A stretch of 64,000 nt of DNA from Serripes groenlandicus (taxonomy: Eukaryota; Mollusca; Bivalvia; Cardiida; Cardiidae): positions 3,438,050 through 3,502,049 of the forward strand of contig JASEVX010000005.1 in assembly GCA_031761405.1 (NCBI GenBank), given 5' to 3'. Each line of letters starts with the position of its first letter. Positions within the stretch are counted from its first letter, which is position 1. The notes below the pieces were generated by a model. That model ran no database searches and had not been told where the DNA came from. It was given only the letters and a program-made list of their open reading frames with translations. The position numbers were made by a program, and so were the translations under genes. Shown one piece after another: positions 54,812 to 64,000 of this stretch.

Positions 54812-55104
54812 GTTTAAGTTTTGTTATTTCGTCAACCGCGGCCCCCACCGCCACGGAGTCCAACAAGGGAATACGATACATGGAGCGGAAATCCAGCTCC
54901 TCGTGTCAGGGGTACAGAGATGGTATACTTAGATACCGCGGATAAGTTAGTGCGACAAGGAAGAACATGGATGTGTCCCCCATATCAGGGATTCGCCATG
55001 CAAGTCAGTGCCCCCGACCAAAACATCCGCACCACCCAATTAGCCCATTAGCCCATAAAAGACGAGGCACAATAAATTGTAAACTTTATGCAAATTAAAT
55101 ATGA

Positions 55105-56030
55105 CTTCGAACTTAAAACACCGATATGTGGCATTCATGCCCAATGTCTTATAAGAAGCGTCTCCGTTGAGGCAGGATGATAACCTTCATGCTCATTTTT
55201 TAATATTTGGATGACAAAATGCAACATGTATGATAGTATATTAACTACTTTAACAGTTTAAATTGTAAAACCAGTTTTTAAATTGTTACTCAACAAGTTC
55301 ACTCATAAAAAAAAACAATAAAATAGGCGCAACATGTATGTTTTATTGTAGTTGAAGAAAAAAACCGGCATCCCCAAAACAATATATGTTATCCAGCTAA
55401 CCAAACTCAAAGTACATGCAATGAGTCAAAAGATCCGGATCGCAAACTGTCAGGTCATGGTAAGAGAATATCTTTATGTATTCCCTCAACCTGATATATG
55501 AAATTGATTTAGTAGCTTAGATTTGGATAAAGCTCAAATAGAGACAAGAGTAAAGCACACATTTACACCACAGGCAGTCATTTGATATCATAGAAATTTT
55601 CCACACTTCCGTATCTACACAATTATTCTCCTCCTTAGTGGTAACATTTATTAGACAAAAAGATAACTGTTCCTTTATATTAAACCATGAAAATCAGCGG
55701 GCGATTCAGGACCATAATGACCCTCTTGTACATGGTGAATATTTAGAGAAAATTTCAAACATCTTTTTGTGATAAGCTATATGGCCCAGGGCCTTGATAT
55801 TTGGTGTGTATCCCATCTCGTCATTTTTATTAAAGATTGCTCAGATTGAGCCCAATTCTGAGAGCCATTTAATCATGTAGGGCCATCATGGCCCTCTTGT
55901 CACGTTTTGCTCAAATAAAAACAAATTGCTTATGATGAACTGTTAGGATCATTGGTTGTAAGTCGTCACTGTCCTGTTTTCTGGCTTAGAGCAGACCAAG
56001 TTTAAACAAAAGAATTGTCCTATAGAATAA
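55105..56030. other. Spacer with fragments of CCCTCTTGT repeats
   Basis: Two fragments end in ACCATAATGACCCTCTTGTA (about 55710-55730) and GGCCATCATGGCCCTCTTGT (about 55881-55900), the terminus of the AGCTC-type elements. The rest is AT-rich and unassigned. Confidence 0.5.
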
Positions 56031-56032
56031 GG

Positions 56033-56930
56033 CTACAGCCCACGGATATTACGGATAATACATACGCCACATATAATAGTTGATTTTAGTTGATTGTTGC
56101 ACATTCAGAAGCAGAACCTTTAGTCGCTGGGGAGCCACTAACAGTCATAAGCACTCAACAGTCCACAACAGTGACTTGTGATGCTCGGCAGCTTCGGGAC
56201 AGTCGGCCGACTGCCAGAGACAAGGCAATGGAATCAGACATTGGTATGTTTATATATTTTGAATGTGTGTGTACACGAGTTTATGTAGCACATCTAAGGA
56301 AATCAGTTTTCTTACTGAAAGCAGATGAATAAAGAGATTTACGTGTAAAATACTGCTCCAATAGCCCATTGATATTAGATATTACAACATTTGCATACTG
56401 ACGGCGAGATTAACATATGCGCCACATACATGTATTATAATTGATCTTTACTCTTTCATAAGCAGAACCTTCACATTGTTATGTTTATAGATTCCTATAG
56501 TGTGTGTGGGGGGGTGGGGGTGGGGTTATGCAGTACGTTGAGTGTGCTACATATAAAGGATTCTTTTTTATCTGTCTAAGAAAATCAGTTTTCTTACTGA
56601 AAGCAGATGAATTAAAAGAGGTTTACATGTAAATACTGATACTACAGCCCACGGTTATTAAATATTACAACAATTGCACACTGATAGCAAGATAAAACAT
56701 GCTCCGCATAAATTAGTTGATCTTTGCCCTTTCAGAAGCAGAACCTAGTCTCTGGTGAGCAAGAGTCCACAACGGAGAGTTATGATGATCGGCAACCTTG
56801 GGGCAGTCGCCCGACTCCGAGAGACGAGGCAATGGAATCAGAGATTGGTACGTAATTTATATATTTTGTGTATGTGTGTGTGTGCATGTGAGTTTATGTA
56901 GCAGGCTTCTATATATATACAGTTATTGAC
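56033..56930 (+). repeat. Three tandem ~300-bp units containing duplicated exons
   Basis: Units begin at about 56033, 56361 and 56644 with ACAGCCCACGGWTATT-type sequence. The block ATATTACAACATTTGCATAC appears at 56380 and, diverged, at 56665. Exon-like segments follow in units 1 and 3. Unit 2 keeps only GCAGAACCTTCACATTG. Confidence 0.65.
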
Positions 56931-57078
56931 ATCATGGTTTTCAAATGTTCTGTTATGTTACGTTTAAGTCACATAATTTATATTTCACTTTGCAGACCTT
57001 GTTGGAACAGTCACTAAAAAAGAAAATTGTAGCTTTGAATCAAACGCATCATCTTTCAGTTTGGAGCTGCAGATAACA
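56109..57078 (+). CDS. Gene fragment with tandemly duplicated exons
   Basis: Exon a is 56109-56243 (135 bp) with CAG| and |GTATGT borders. Exon b is 56736-56847 (112 bp) with CAG| and |GTACGT borders; it is a shortened duplicate of a. Exon c is 56996-57078 after TTGCAG. Exon a reads EAEPLVAGEPLTVISTQQST and ends in RDKAMESDI. Joined a-to-c the frame is open (DLVGTVTKKENCSFESNASS). In exon b the same phase meets a TGA after seven codons, so b looks like a dead exon copy, normally skipped (inference). The product is hydrophilic, Ser/Thr-rich and unrecognised. The last codons after 57078 are intronic. Confidence 0.45.
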
Positions 57079-57209
57079 GTATGTTTGTATTCTGTTCAGT
57101 TTCTTTTCCCTCATTGAAATATCTTTTGAATCTTTAAAAAGCATCATCGGAAAAAGAAACTTTCTATCCTTTGGTGCAACATCCACAATGTTGTTTGGTC
57201 CTTTTATTA

Positions 57210-58225
57210 TCCCCTTGTCAAACAGAGTTTGAGAGGGGATATAGTAACGGGGCTGTCCGTTTGTTTGTGCGTCCGTCCATAACAACCTTGTGACCACTCT
57301 ACACTGAACATCCTTTGACCGATCTTAACCAAACTCGGTATACAGTTAGTATATGGCAAGGTCTAGAAACCTATTTATTTTCAAGGTCATACGGTCAAGG
57401 TCAAAATTGGACTGACTATTTTCCCATATAACAACCTTGTGACCACCCTACACTGAACATCCTTTGACTGATCTTAACCAAACTTGGTATACAGTTAGTA
57501 TGTGGCAAGGTCTAGAAGCCTATTTATTGTTAGGGTCAAGGTCAATGTCACACTTGGACTTGGACTATTTTCTCTTATAACAACCTTGTGACCACTCTAC
57601 ACTGAACATGCTTTGACTGATCTTAACCAAACTTGGTATACAGTTAGTATATGACAAGGTCTAGAAGCCTATTTATTTTCAAGGTCAAGGTCATAATTGG
57701 ACTTTCCGTTTATAACAACCTTGTGACCACTCTACATTGAACATCCTTTGACTGATCTTAATCAAACTGTGTATACAGTTAGTATATGGCAAGGTCTAGA
57801 AGCCTATTTATTTACAAGGTCAAGGTCAAAATTGGACTTTACGTCCATAACAACCTTTGACCGATCTTAACCAAACTTGGTATAGTTAGTATATGGCAAG
57901 GTCGAGAAGCTTATTCATTTTCAAGGTCATACGGTCAAGGTTAAAATTGGACTATTTTCCCATATAACAACTTTGTGACCATTCTACACTGAACATCCTT
58001 CGACCGATCTTAACCTTGCCATACAGTTAGTAATATGGCCAAATGTGGAGACAAGGACAAACTACACTTAGTTCTCTGGTACATAACATTAATAACAATT
58101 TGATAAAAGCAAAGACAAATAACTTTAGTTTTCTGGTACATAACATTAATATCCAGGTCATTGGCAATATTTTTTAAATTAAATACCGAGGGGATACATC
58201 CGCTTTGCGGTGCCCTTATATTTTT
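57210..58225. repeat. ~135-150-bp satellite-like repeat element
   Basis: AACAACCTTGTGACCACTCT units recur at about 57281, 57429, 57579, 57715, 57846 (short) and 57966. Each contains TGAACATCCTTTGACYGATC and TATACAGTTAGTATATGGCA. Edges CCCTTGTCAAACAGAGTTTG (57214) and ACCGAGGGGATACATCCGCT (58190) look like the element's ends. No gene. Confidence 0.8.
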
Positions 58226-58299
58226 CTGACAGACATCTTTTACCACATCTCGGCAGACAAAGGATGATTGCTTAAAACAAATAACTTCTCCATTCCCCA

Positions 58300-59160
58300 A
58301 AAAGGAAAATTTTGTTAACACTCCCAGAGTCTGCAATTTTTGCTTCAGCAGTTTAAAAGTTGTCAGAATGTTTGTCTTAAAAATGTCTAGGTCAAGTTCA
58401 AATATGGGTCATATTGTGTCAGAAACTAGGTCACTAGGCCAAATTGAATGGAATTCTTGTTAACACAGTAGAAGCCACATTTTTTGCTTTAGCAGCTAAA
58501 CTGAATGATATCTAAGCCAAGTTCGAATATAGGTCACGCCGGGTCAAAAACTAGGTCACTAGGCCAAATTGAAGGGTAATCTTGTAAACACTGCCGAGCC
58601 CCGGTAGCGACGCGGGCTGTCAATCGAGGGGTTGTGAGTTCGAATCCCGGCTCGGCCATCTTTCTTTCTGACGATTGACAAAAGTCATTGCGACACGCGT
58701 CATTCGTCTTCCACAAATGGGCTAAGTCTATGTGGAAAAGCAGCCAGTTGATTGGGAAGATTGTTGTGTGGAGTACTGGTGTGAGAAAACCAGGAAACAC
58801 ATGAGTAGGTGAACTGGCCGCCGTGATATGACTGAGAAATAGTTACAAACGGCGTTAAACCCCAATCAATCAATCAATCAATTGTTAACACTCTGGAGGC
58901 CACATTTTCAACTTGAGCATGTTGAAACTTTATCAGAATGTTTGTCTTGATGATATGTAGGTCAAGTTTGAACATGGGACATGTTGGGTTAAAAAGTAAA
59001 TCACTAGATTAAATTGAAGGAAAATCTTGTTAACATCCTAGAGGCCGCAATTTTTGTTTCAGCAGTTTGAAATTTTGTCAGAATGTTTGTCTTAAAGATA
59101 TCAAGGTCAAGTTCGAATATGGGTCTTGAAGGAAAATCTGGTTAACACTCTGGATACTGC
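58300..59160 (+). repeat. GGTCACTAGG repeat element, split by a SINE
   Basis: Units of the 44610-type element (AAGTTCGAATATRGGTCA, CTAGGTCACTAGGCCAAATT, ATCTTGTTAACACTC) occur on both sides of the SINE at 58593-58881. Removing the SINE rejoins ATCTTGT with AACACTCTGGAGGC. Confidence 0.75.
58593..58881 (+). repeat. tRNA-derived SINE, AATC-tail family, full length
   Basis: The 11-bp duplication TTGTWAACACT (58582-58592 and 58882-58892, one mismatch) brackets it. A-box-like GGTAGCGACGCGGGC and B-box GAGTTCGAATCCC are followed by a body and the end CGTTAAACCCCAATCAATCA with (AATC)n. Same family as 12311-12600 (inverted). Its tail differs from the (ATTC)n SINE/LINE pair, so a different partner LINE is expected. 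Confidence 0.88.
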
Positions 59161-59214
59161 ATTTTTATACGACAGTTTCTTAAAAACGGTACGTATTATG
59201 GTATGGTCATGAAT

Positions 59215-59515
59215 AAGGCTTTGTATTGATGTGTCACAGATCAAGTTCATATTTCCTGGGATTTTGAATGTGTTATGCCCCTTTTTGGACTTAGAATATT
59301 TGTTTTCCGCACTTTTTTTCTACATGCTTTAATGTATTGAGCTGACATTATGTATATGGCTTTGTAATCAAGTGTCACAGATCAAGTTCAATTTCCTCGA
59401 ATTTTGTCAATTTTTGAATGAGTTATGCCCCTTTTTGGACTTAGAATATTTGTTGTCCGCACTTTTTTTCTACATGCTTGGATATATTGAGCTGAAATTA
59501 TGTATATGGCTTTGT
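59215..59515. repeat. ~150-bp direct repeat, two units
   Basis: GGCTTTGTAWTSATGTGTCACAGATCAAG, then TTATGCCCCTTTTTGGACTT and TTTTTTTCTACATGCTT, occur at about 59218 and 59359. The second unit runs directly into LINE copy I at GGCTTTGTAAATTAG. Confidence 0.75.
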
Positions 59516-60862
59516 AAATTAGACTACGCATATATTGTTTATGGCTCAGCACGAAAGTCGTACATTGCAACACTTGATACCATTCACCATCAGGGTTTAC
59601 GGCTAGCCTTGGGCGCTTTTTGAACCTCGCCCGTCAAAAGTCTACGTAGAAGCCAATGAACCATCGTTAAATTTACGAGGGAAAAAACTAGCTATGCAGT
59701 ATTTCTTAAAACTTAAGTCTAATCCTTCAAATCCCACTCATAGAGTTGTTTTCAACCCTTTATACCAGGAATTACTTTTAAAGAAGGAACGGTCCAGAAG
59801 TCGCAAAGCTTGATATTGATCTTGACGACATCGCGAAGCAAGAGATTTCAGATGCCCCACCTAGGACTCTAAGTAGTCCATCATTCATTTATGATCTTGC
59901 GACCGATAAAAAGGCCTGCACAGATCCTATTGTTTTTAAATCCAAGTATATAGAAATTAAGAATACATATTATAACTTTGAGCGTATTTATACGGATGGT
60001 TCTAAGGATGGCAAAAGGGCAGCTGCTGCCGCAGTTTCTGATGGCGATGTTATAACATTTCGACTACCAGATAATTCTTCTATTTTTTCCGCCGAGTTAA
60101 AGGCAATAGATTTAGCTTTGGACTTTATTAAATCAGAAGGTTATTGGCGGTACATTATATTTACCGACTCATTGTCTGCTATGCAGGCACTTCAGAATGA
60201 TATATATGTGCTACATCAAATGTAGTATTTTGCTGGATCCCCAGTCATATGGGCATTCGCGGTAATGAACAAGCTGACTTGGCAGCAAAATCTGCTCTTT
60301 CACAAGATATCTTGCCATTTAAAATACCTCATTTTGATTTTGGACCTTTAATAAACGTTTTACTATACGATGATTGGCAAAGTGATTGGTATGAGCAAAT
60401 GAATAATAAACTCCACTCAATCAAGCAAGTACTTGGTGAGTAGCTGCAAGCTTTACGATCCTTTCGCCGAGAAGAAATTGTTCTGGCTCGTTTACGCATT
60501 GGACACACATGGTTAACTCATGCATACTTACTGAAAGGTGAGGAAGCACCTCAATGTATTCCATGTTATACACAACTTTCAGTACAACACATTCTTCTGG
60601 AATGTGCTGATTTCGCCCCAATACGTGATAGATTTGTCAAGGCTCAAAGTATGCGTCAGCTCTTTGAGTCTGTCAAACTGGAACTTTTATTTGATTTCCT
60701 TAGGGAAATTAATATTTTTAATAAGATATGATTATTTCTTAAATCGTGCTTTTGCACATGCATTACTTTTACAGATCATGTTCCACATTTCCTTAGATAT
60801 TATTTATCTTCATGTTAAGTATTACATAGTAATGTTGGCCTTGTTTGCCTATATCTTATTAT
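59516..60862 (+). mobile_element. LINE copy I, old 5'- and 3'-truncated copy
   Basis: Begins within late RT (DYAYIVYGSARKSY), then RNase H with several indels (missing codons near 59790 and a ~45-bp deletion near 60210), then the ORF2 C terminus and part of the 3' UTR. Homology stops at TTGTTTGCCTA (60850-60860). The stem-loop and tail are absent; another repeat begins. Clearly diverged from E/F and closest to fragment D. Confidence 0.85.
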
Positions 60863-61100
60863 CCCCCGCTTTTTCGAAGAAAAAAGGGGGGTTATTAATT
60901 TGGGTTTGTCCGTCCGTACTTACAGGAGCTACATAATGGGGTTATTCTTAAGTATTTGCCTCACTTGTGGGGTTAACCCCATATCAAGTTGATTTCAAAC
61001 TGTACATTTACTGTTTGTGAGGTTAAAAATATCGTTTAAAAAAATTAACCCCACAATGTATGTCCAAAGGGCTTGTGTCCGAGAAATGTTCTGTCCGTCG
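60863..61100. repeat. CCCCCGCTTTTTCGAAG repeat fragment
   Basis: ATCCCCCGCTTTTTCGAAGA plus AAAAAGGGGGGTTATT forms an inverted-end motif that cuts copy I. The following sequence has several ACCCCAC/GTGGGGTTAACCCC blocks. Family not recognised. Confidence 0.45.
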
Positions 61101-61334
61101 CTCAAAAAAACCCATTAGATTTCTATTTGAATTATTTCCGATCGAAAACTGACGGAAAATCCCGAACCCTCCTGGTATTAGGCTTGATATTTGATTGACG
61201 CGTAAAGCCGGGAACCATTATACAAGTTACAACGGTAACAACAAAGTATTCCGCATATCATTTGCGCCATTATTAACTACGAAAAACAACAACTGTTTTA
61301 CAGCTCAGACATCATTTAACGAATGATCCGACAT

Positions 61335-61379
61335 TTATAAGCGGGTCTCACCAATCGAGCACGTTGTGGAACGTGTCGG
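61335..61379 (+). promoter_or_regulatory. TATA-like box and possible 5' UTR exon
   Basis: TTATAAG lies at 61335-61341, and about 40 bases downstream a GTCG|GTAAGT donor sits at 61379/61380. A TTCACAAG acceptor-like site near 61680 would bring the small membrane ORF into the second exon. This is an inference from signals only. Confidence 0.35.
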
Positions 61380-61707
61380 TAAGTTATACTATTTTATAAT
61401 TTATTTTCTGGATGATCTACAGCTATTCTTGTCATTAATCAGTCATATTATTAGCGTAACCCCACAATTTATGATGGACAATAAAATCTCGTGTCGCAAA
61501 AATGGAAGCTTTTCAATTGTAGTCGCAGGTGGCTGTATCAGAGTGGGTATACTTTTTGTAATTTAAACATGCTTCTTAAAAAGCATTAAACTGTGCATAG
61601 AGAACAAAAAAGGAAAAAGAAAATATTGAGCAAATATTTACCCCACCCATTATAATACTAAACTTTCTTTGGTTCACAAGCACCACGTGTGGTGGCCATT
61701 TTGAAAA

Positions 61708-61875
61708 ATGGAGTATTTTTACTTGGTGGAAGCAATTCTCTTAGTTTGCTGTTTGATATTACTAGTATTAGTTGTAATCTGCACTACTATAATTTATGTA
61801 GCAAGAACTTGGACGAGGCTGTTTCTGTTTTGGACAACGGGACGTAACGAGAATCCACGTATTGACACCCAATAA
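61708..61875 (+). CDS. 55-residue single-pass membrane protein
   Basis: A short frame from ATG 61708 to TAA 61873-61875. Residues about 6-32 are a strong hydrophobic segment (AILLVCCLILLVLVVICTTI) with two adjacent Cys. A basic, Trp-rich juxtamembrane stretch (ARTWTRLFLFWTTGR) and a polar tail ending DTQ follow. The positive charge after the segment predicts an N-out/C-in orientation. TATA and splice signals upstream support expression. LINE copy J lies 18 bases beyond the stop. No family is recognised, and a chance ORF cannot be excluded. Confidence 0.4.
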   Translation: MEYFYLVEAILLVCCLILLVLVVICTTIIYVARTWTRLFLFWTTGRNENPRIDTQ

Positions 61876-61892
61876 TCAATGAGGTTTGTGAA

Positions 61893-64000
61893 GAATGAAT
61901 GAATGGTGTTTTAAGGCCCGTCGACAACTAAGGTCATTTTGGGCGCTTAATAATTTACTTACTGTAAATTATGAAATGATTAAAATTGAAATGTAACTAA
62001 CCAGTTTATTAGACAAAACAATCAAACATGATGTACGCGATATTTAACATTAATATAAAACGACATGTAAAACAATGTAAAACAGAATTTAGGCAAAGAA
62101 GCCAAACACTACTATGTAATACTTAACATAAAGATAAACAATATCTGAGAAAATGCGGAACAGGATCTGTAAAAGAAATGCATGTGCAAAAGCACGATTG
62201 TGCAAAAGCACGATTTAAGAAATAATCATATTTTATTAAAAATATTAATTTCCCTAAGGAAATCAAATAGAAGTTCAGGTTTGACAGACTCAAAGAGCTG
62301 ACGCATACTTTGAGCCCTGAAAAATCTATCACGTATTGGAGCGAAATCAGCACATTCCAGAAGAATTTGTTGTATTGAAAGTTGTGTAAAACATGGAATA
62401 CACTGAGGTGCTTCCTCACCCTTCAGTAAGTACGCATGAGTTAACCATGTGTGCCCAATGCGTAAACGAGCAAGGACAATTTCTTCTCGGCGACAGGATC
62501 TATAAGCCGGCAGCCACTCACCAAGTACTGACTTGATCGAGTGCAGTTTATTATTTACTTGCTCATTCCAATCACTTTGCCACTTATCGTGATGTAAAAC
62601 ATTTATTAAAGGTTTAAAATCGGAATAAGGTATTTTAAAAGGTGAAATATCTTGTAAAAGAGCAGACTTTGCTGCCAAGTCAGCATGTTCATTACCGTGA
62701 ATGCCCATATGACTGGGGATCCAGCAAAACACCACATGTGCTGTTGCACAAATACGCGATAACTTAGAAAGGAGGTTAACAACAATAGGGTTATCTATTT
62801 TGTCATTCTGAAATGCCTGCATAGCAGACAATGAGTCAGTAAAAATAATATATCGCCAATAACCGTCGGATTCAATATGGTCCAAAGCCAAATGAATTGC
62901 CTTTAACTCGGCAGAAAATATAGAAGCATTATTTGGCAACCGAAATGTTATCACATCGCCATCATGAACTGCAGCAGCAGCAGCCTTTTTTCCGTCCTTA
63001 GAACCATCTGTATAAATATGCTCAAAGTTATAATATGTATTTTTAATTTCCATATACTTGGATTTAAAAACAATAGGATCTGTGCAGGCCTTTTTATCAG
63101 TCGCAAGATCATAAATGAATGATGGACTATTTCGAGTCCAAGGTGGAGAATCTGAAATATCCTGCCTCGCGATGTCCTCAAGATCAACATCAAGCTTAGC
63201 GACTTCGGGACCGTAACGGATACCAAAAGGCGGTATTACCCGTTCCTTCTTTAAAAATAATTCCTTGTATAAAGGTTTAAAAACAACTCTATGAGTGGGA
63301 TTTGAAGGGTTAGACTTAAGTTTTAAAAGATACTGCATAGCCAGTTTTTGTCGACGTAAATATAAGGGTGGTTCATTGGCTTCTACATAGAGACTTTTGA
63401 CGGGCGAAGTTCGAAAAGCGCCCAGGGCTAGCCGTAAACCCTGATGGTGAATGGAATCAAGTGATGCAATGTATGATTTTCGTGCTGAGCCATAAACAAT
63501 ACATGCGTAGTCTAATTTAGATCGTATTAACGACCTGTAAAGTCTCAAGAGAACTTTACGGTCAGCTCCCCAGTCCATATGGGACACAACGCGCAACAGA
63601 TTTAAAGCCTTCTGGCATTTATTTTTAAGGTAATTTATATGAAGAACAAAAGTCAGTTTCGGATCGAATAATAGACCAAGGAATTTAAATTCAGACACAA
63701 CGTCAATACGAGTGCCATCTAGTGTTAAATCAGGATCTAGGTGGTGTTTACGAAGTTGACAAAACTGCATACATTTGGTCTTGCTTTTAGAGAATTTAAA
63801 GCCATTTTCGTTTGACCATTTTTGCAAATTATTCAAAACTTGTTGCAGTTGTCTTTCAATTGTATGCATATGTTTTGATCTGTAGCAAATACAGAAATCA
63901 TCAACATATAGAAAACATTCAACTCCAGGGTTAACATATTTGATAATGTTATTAATCTTTACACTAAAAAGTGTTACAGAAAGAATGCATCCCTGGGGAA
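61893..64000 (-). mobile_element. LINE copy J, 3' half, runs off the window
   Basis: Minus strand, with the (TGAA)n tail at 61893-61905, a complete 3' UTR and stem-loop, and the same duplicated GTGCAAAAGCACGATT unit as copy A. ORF2 is open throughout the visible part. The sequence stops inside RT at the GVPQGC region (64000). A member of the young subfamily, closest to F and A at the 3' end. Confidence 0.93.
62226..64000 (-). CDS. LINE copy J ORF2, C-terminal 590 codons, open
   Basis: The frame is open from the window edge (VPQGCIL region) through YVDDFC, RNase H (YTDGSKDG, SAELKA, FTDSLSAMQAF, HGNEHADLAAK) and the C-terminal Cys/His motif to TGA/TAA at 62226. The motif His is followed by a His-to-Gln change relative to copy E (QQILLEC for QHILLEC), which may weaken the zinc site. 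The internal ATG at 63869 is not the real start. Whether the full gene is intact cannot be judged here. Confidence 0.88.
   Translation of the reverse strand, partial: PQGCILSVTLFSVKINNIIKYVNPGVECFLYVDDFCICYRSKHMHTIERQLQQVLNNLQKWSNENGFKFSKSKTKCMQFCQLRKHHLDPDLTLDGTRIDVVSEFKFLGLLFDPKLTFVLHINYLKNKCQKALNLLRVVSHMDWGADRKVLLRLYRSLIRSKLDYACIVYGSARKSYIASLDSIHHQGLRLALGAFRTSPVKSLYVEANEPPLYLRRQKLAMQYLLKLKSNPSNPTHRVVFKPLYKELFLKKERVIPPFGIRYGPEVAKLDVDLEDIARQDISDSPPWTRNSPSFIYDLATDKKACTDPIVFKSKYMEIKNTYYNFEHIYTDGSKDGKKAAAAAVHDGDVITFRLPNNASIFSAELKAIHLALDHIESDGYWRYIIFTDSLSAMQAFQNDKIDNPIVVNLLSKLSRICATAHVVFCWIPSHMGIHGNEHADLAAKSALLQDISPFKIPYSDFKPLINVLHHDKWQSDWNEQVNNKLHSIKSVLGEWLPAYRSCRREEIVLARLRIGHTWLTHAYLLKGEEAPQCIPCFTQLSIQQILLECADFAPIRDRFFRAQSMRQLFESVKPELLFDFLREINIFNKI

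Larger units (their letters stand above)
52480..55104 (-). mobile_element. LINE copy H, diverged 5' part with nested insertion
   Basis: Minus strand. From 55104 (inside the 5' UTR) it runs through ORF1 (54811 to about 53580), the ORF1/ORF2 join (53532-53580) and the start of ORF2 (ATGAGTAACACTATTTTAGA at about 53529 reading down, EWNCGGL region) to 53453. A foreign element then interrupts. ORF2 resumes at about 52512 (AACCAGTAGCACTTTGCTTA in the sense strand) and ends by 52480. Both ends of the LINE are lost. ORF1 differs from the young copies in its C-terminal linker, so H represents an older or sister subfamily. Confidence 0.85.

Noticed and set aside
57049..58336. Minus-strand ORFs of 82 and 108 codons
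   Set aside because: They lie in the ~140-bp satellite-like repeat.
58599..58660. A tRNA gene in the SINE at 58593
   Set aside because: Only the boxes are tRNA-like. The repeat family occurs three times in the window with the same body.

Overview
The window looks like nuclear DNA of a lophotrochozoan animal, most likely a bivalve mollusc. It is AT-rich and has introns with consensus GT/AG ends, AATAAA signals and TATA boxes. It carries tRNA-derived SINEs, LINEs, foldback MITEs and repeats with terminal palindromes of the AGCTC...CCCTCTTGT type that I associate with bivalve genomes. No bacterial gene organisation, rRNA, functional tRNA or CRISPR is present. The species call is inference.

The dominant component is one family of I-superfamily-like LINE: APE endonuclease, reverse transcriptase (RT) and RNase H in ORF2, three zinc knuckles in ORF1, and a 3' tail of (ATTC)n. 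I count ten copies, labelled A-J by position: A 1396-5265 (-), B 13785-19775 (-), C 24529-25117 (-), D 34070-34386 (-), E 34388-40722 (+), F 40723-44358 (+), G 51838-52150 (+), H 52480-55104 (-), I 59516-60862 (+), J 61893-64000 (-, runs off the window). Copy E is full length with both ORFs open (552 and 1225 codons) and an ATGA overlap between them. Copy F abuts E's tail head to tail. A and B have clear 13-14 bp target-site duplications. D, G, H and I are older and more diverged.

Region by region. 0-1.4 kb: a terminal exon and a decayed coding fragment. 5.3-10.3 kb: tandem repeats, an SGNH-hydrolase-like pseudogene, a 57-bp satellite, and a gag-like ORF with a frameshifted zinc knuckle cut off by a repeat. 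11.3-13.4 kb: the C-terminal exons of a PIF1-type helicase, with two SINEs in an intron. 13.4-21.2 kb: an unrecognised repeat-rich coding region split by LINE B. 22-30 kb: small genes or gene fragments (P2X7-ballast-like domain, PC4-like ORF, signal-peptide ORF, two-exon coiled-coil gene, two-exon N-rich gene). 30.5-33.5 kb: a transposase-like fragment and a 1.1-kb TTAA foldback element. 34-44.4 kb: the LINE E/F tandem. 44.6-46.2 kb: a repeat element and a SINE that carries the LINE's 3' tail. 48.6-49.6 kb: a HARBI1-like transposase fragment and a second TTAA MITE. 50-55 kb: repeats and LINE H with a nested insertion. 56-57.1 kb: a gene fragment with duplicated exons. 57.2-59.5 kb: satellite-like repeats and another SINE. 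61.7 kb: a tiny membrane-protein ORF.

The most interesting signal is the LINE-SINE partnership. The SINE at 45960-46190 ends in a copy of the LINE 3' terminus, with the same (ATTC)n tail and a stem-loop whose stem differs by a compensatory base-pair change while the 21-nt loop keeps its length. This suggests the SINE is mobilised by the LINE through a structured 3' RNA. All homology calls are made by eye and from memory; no search was run.
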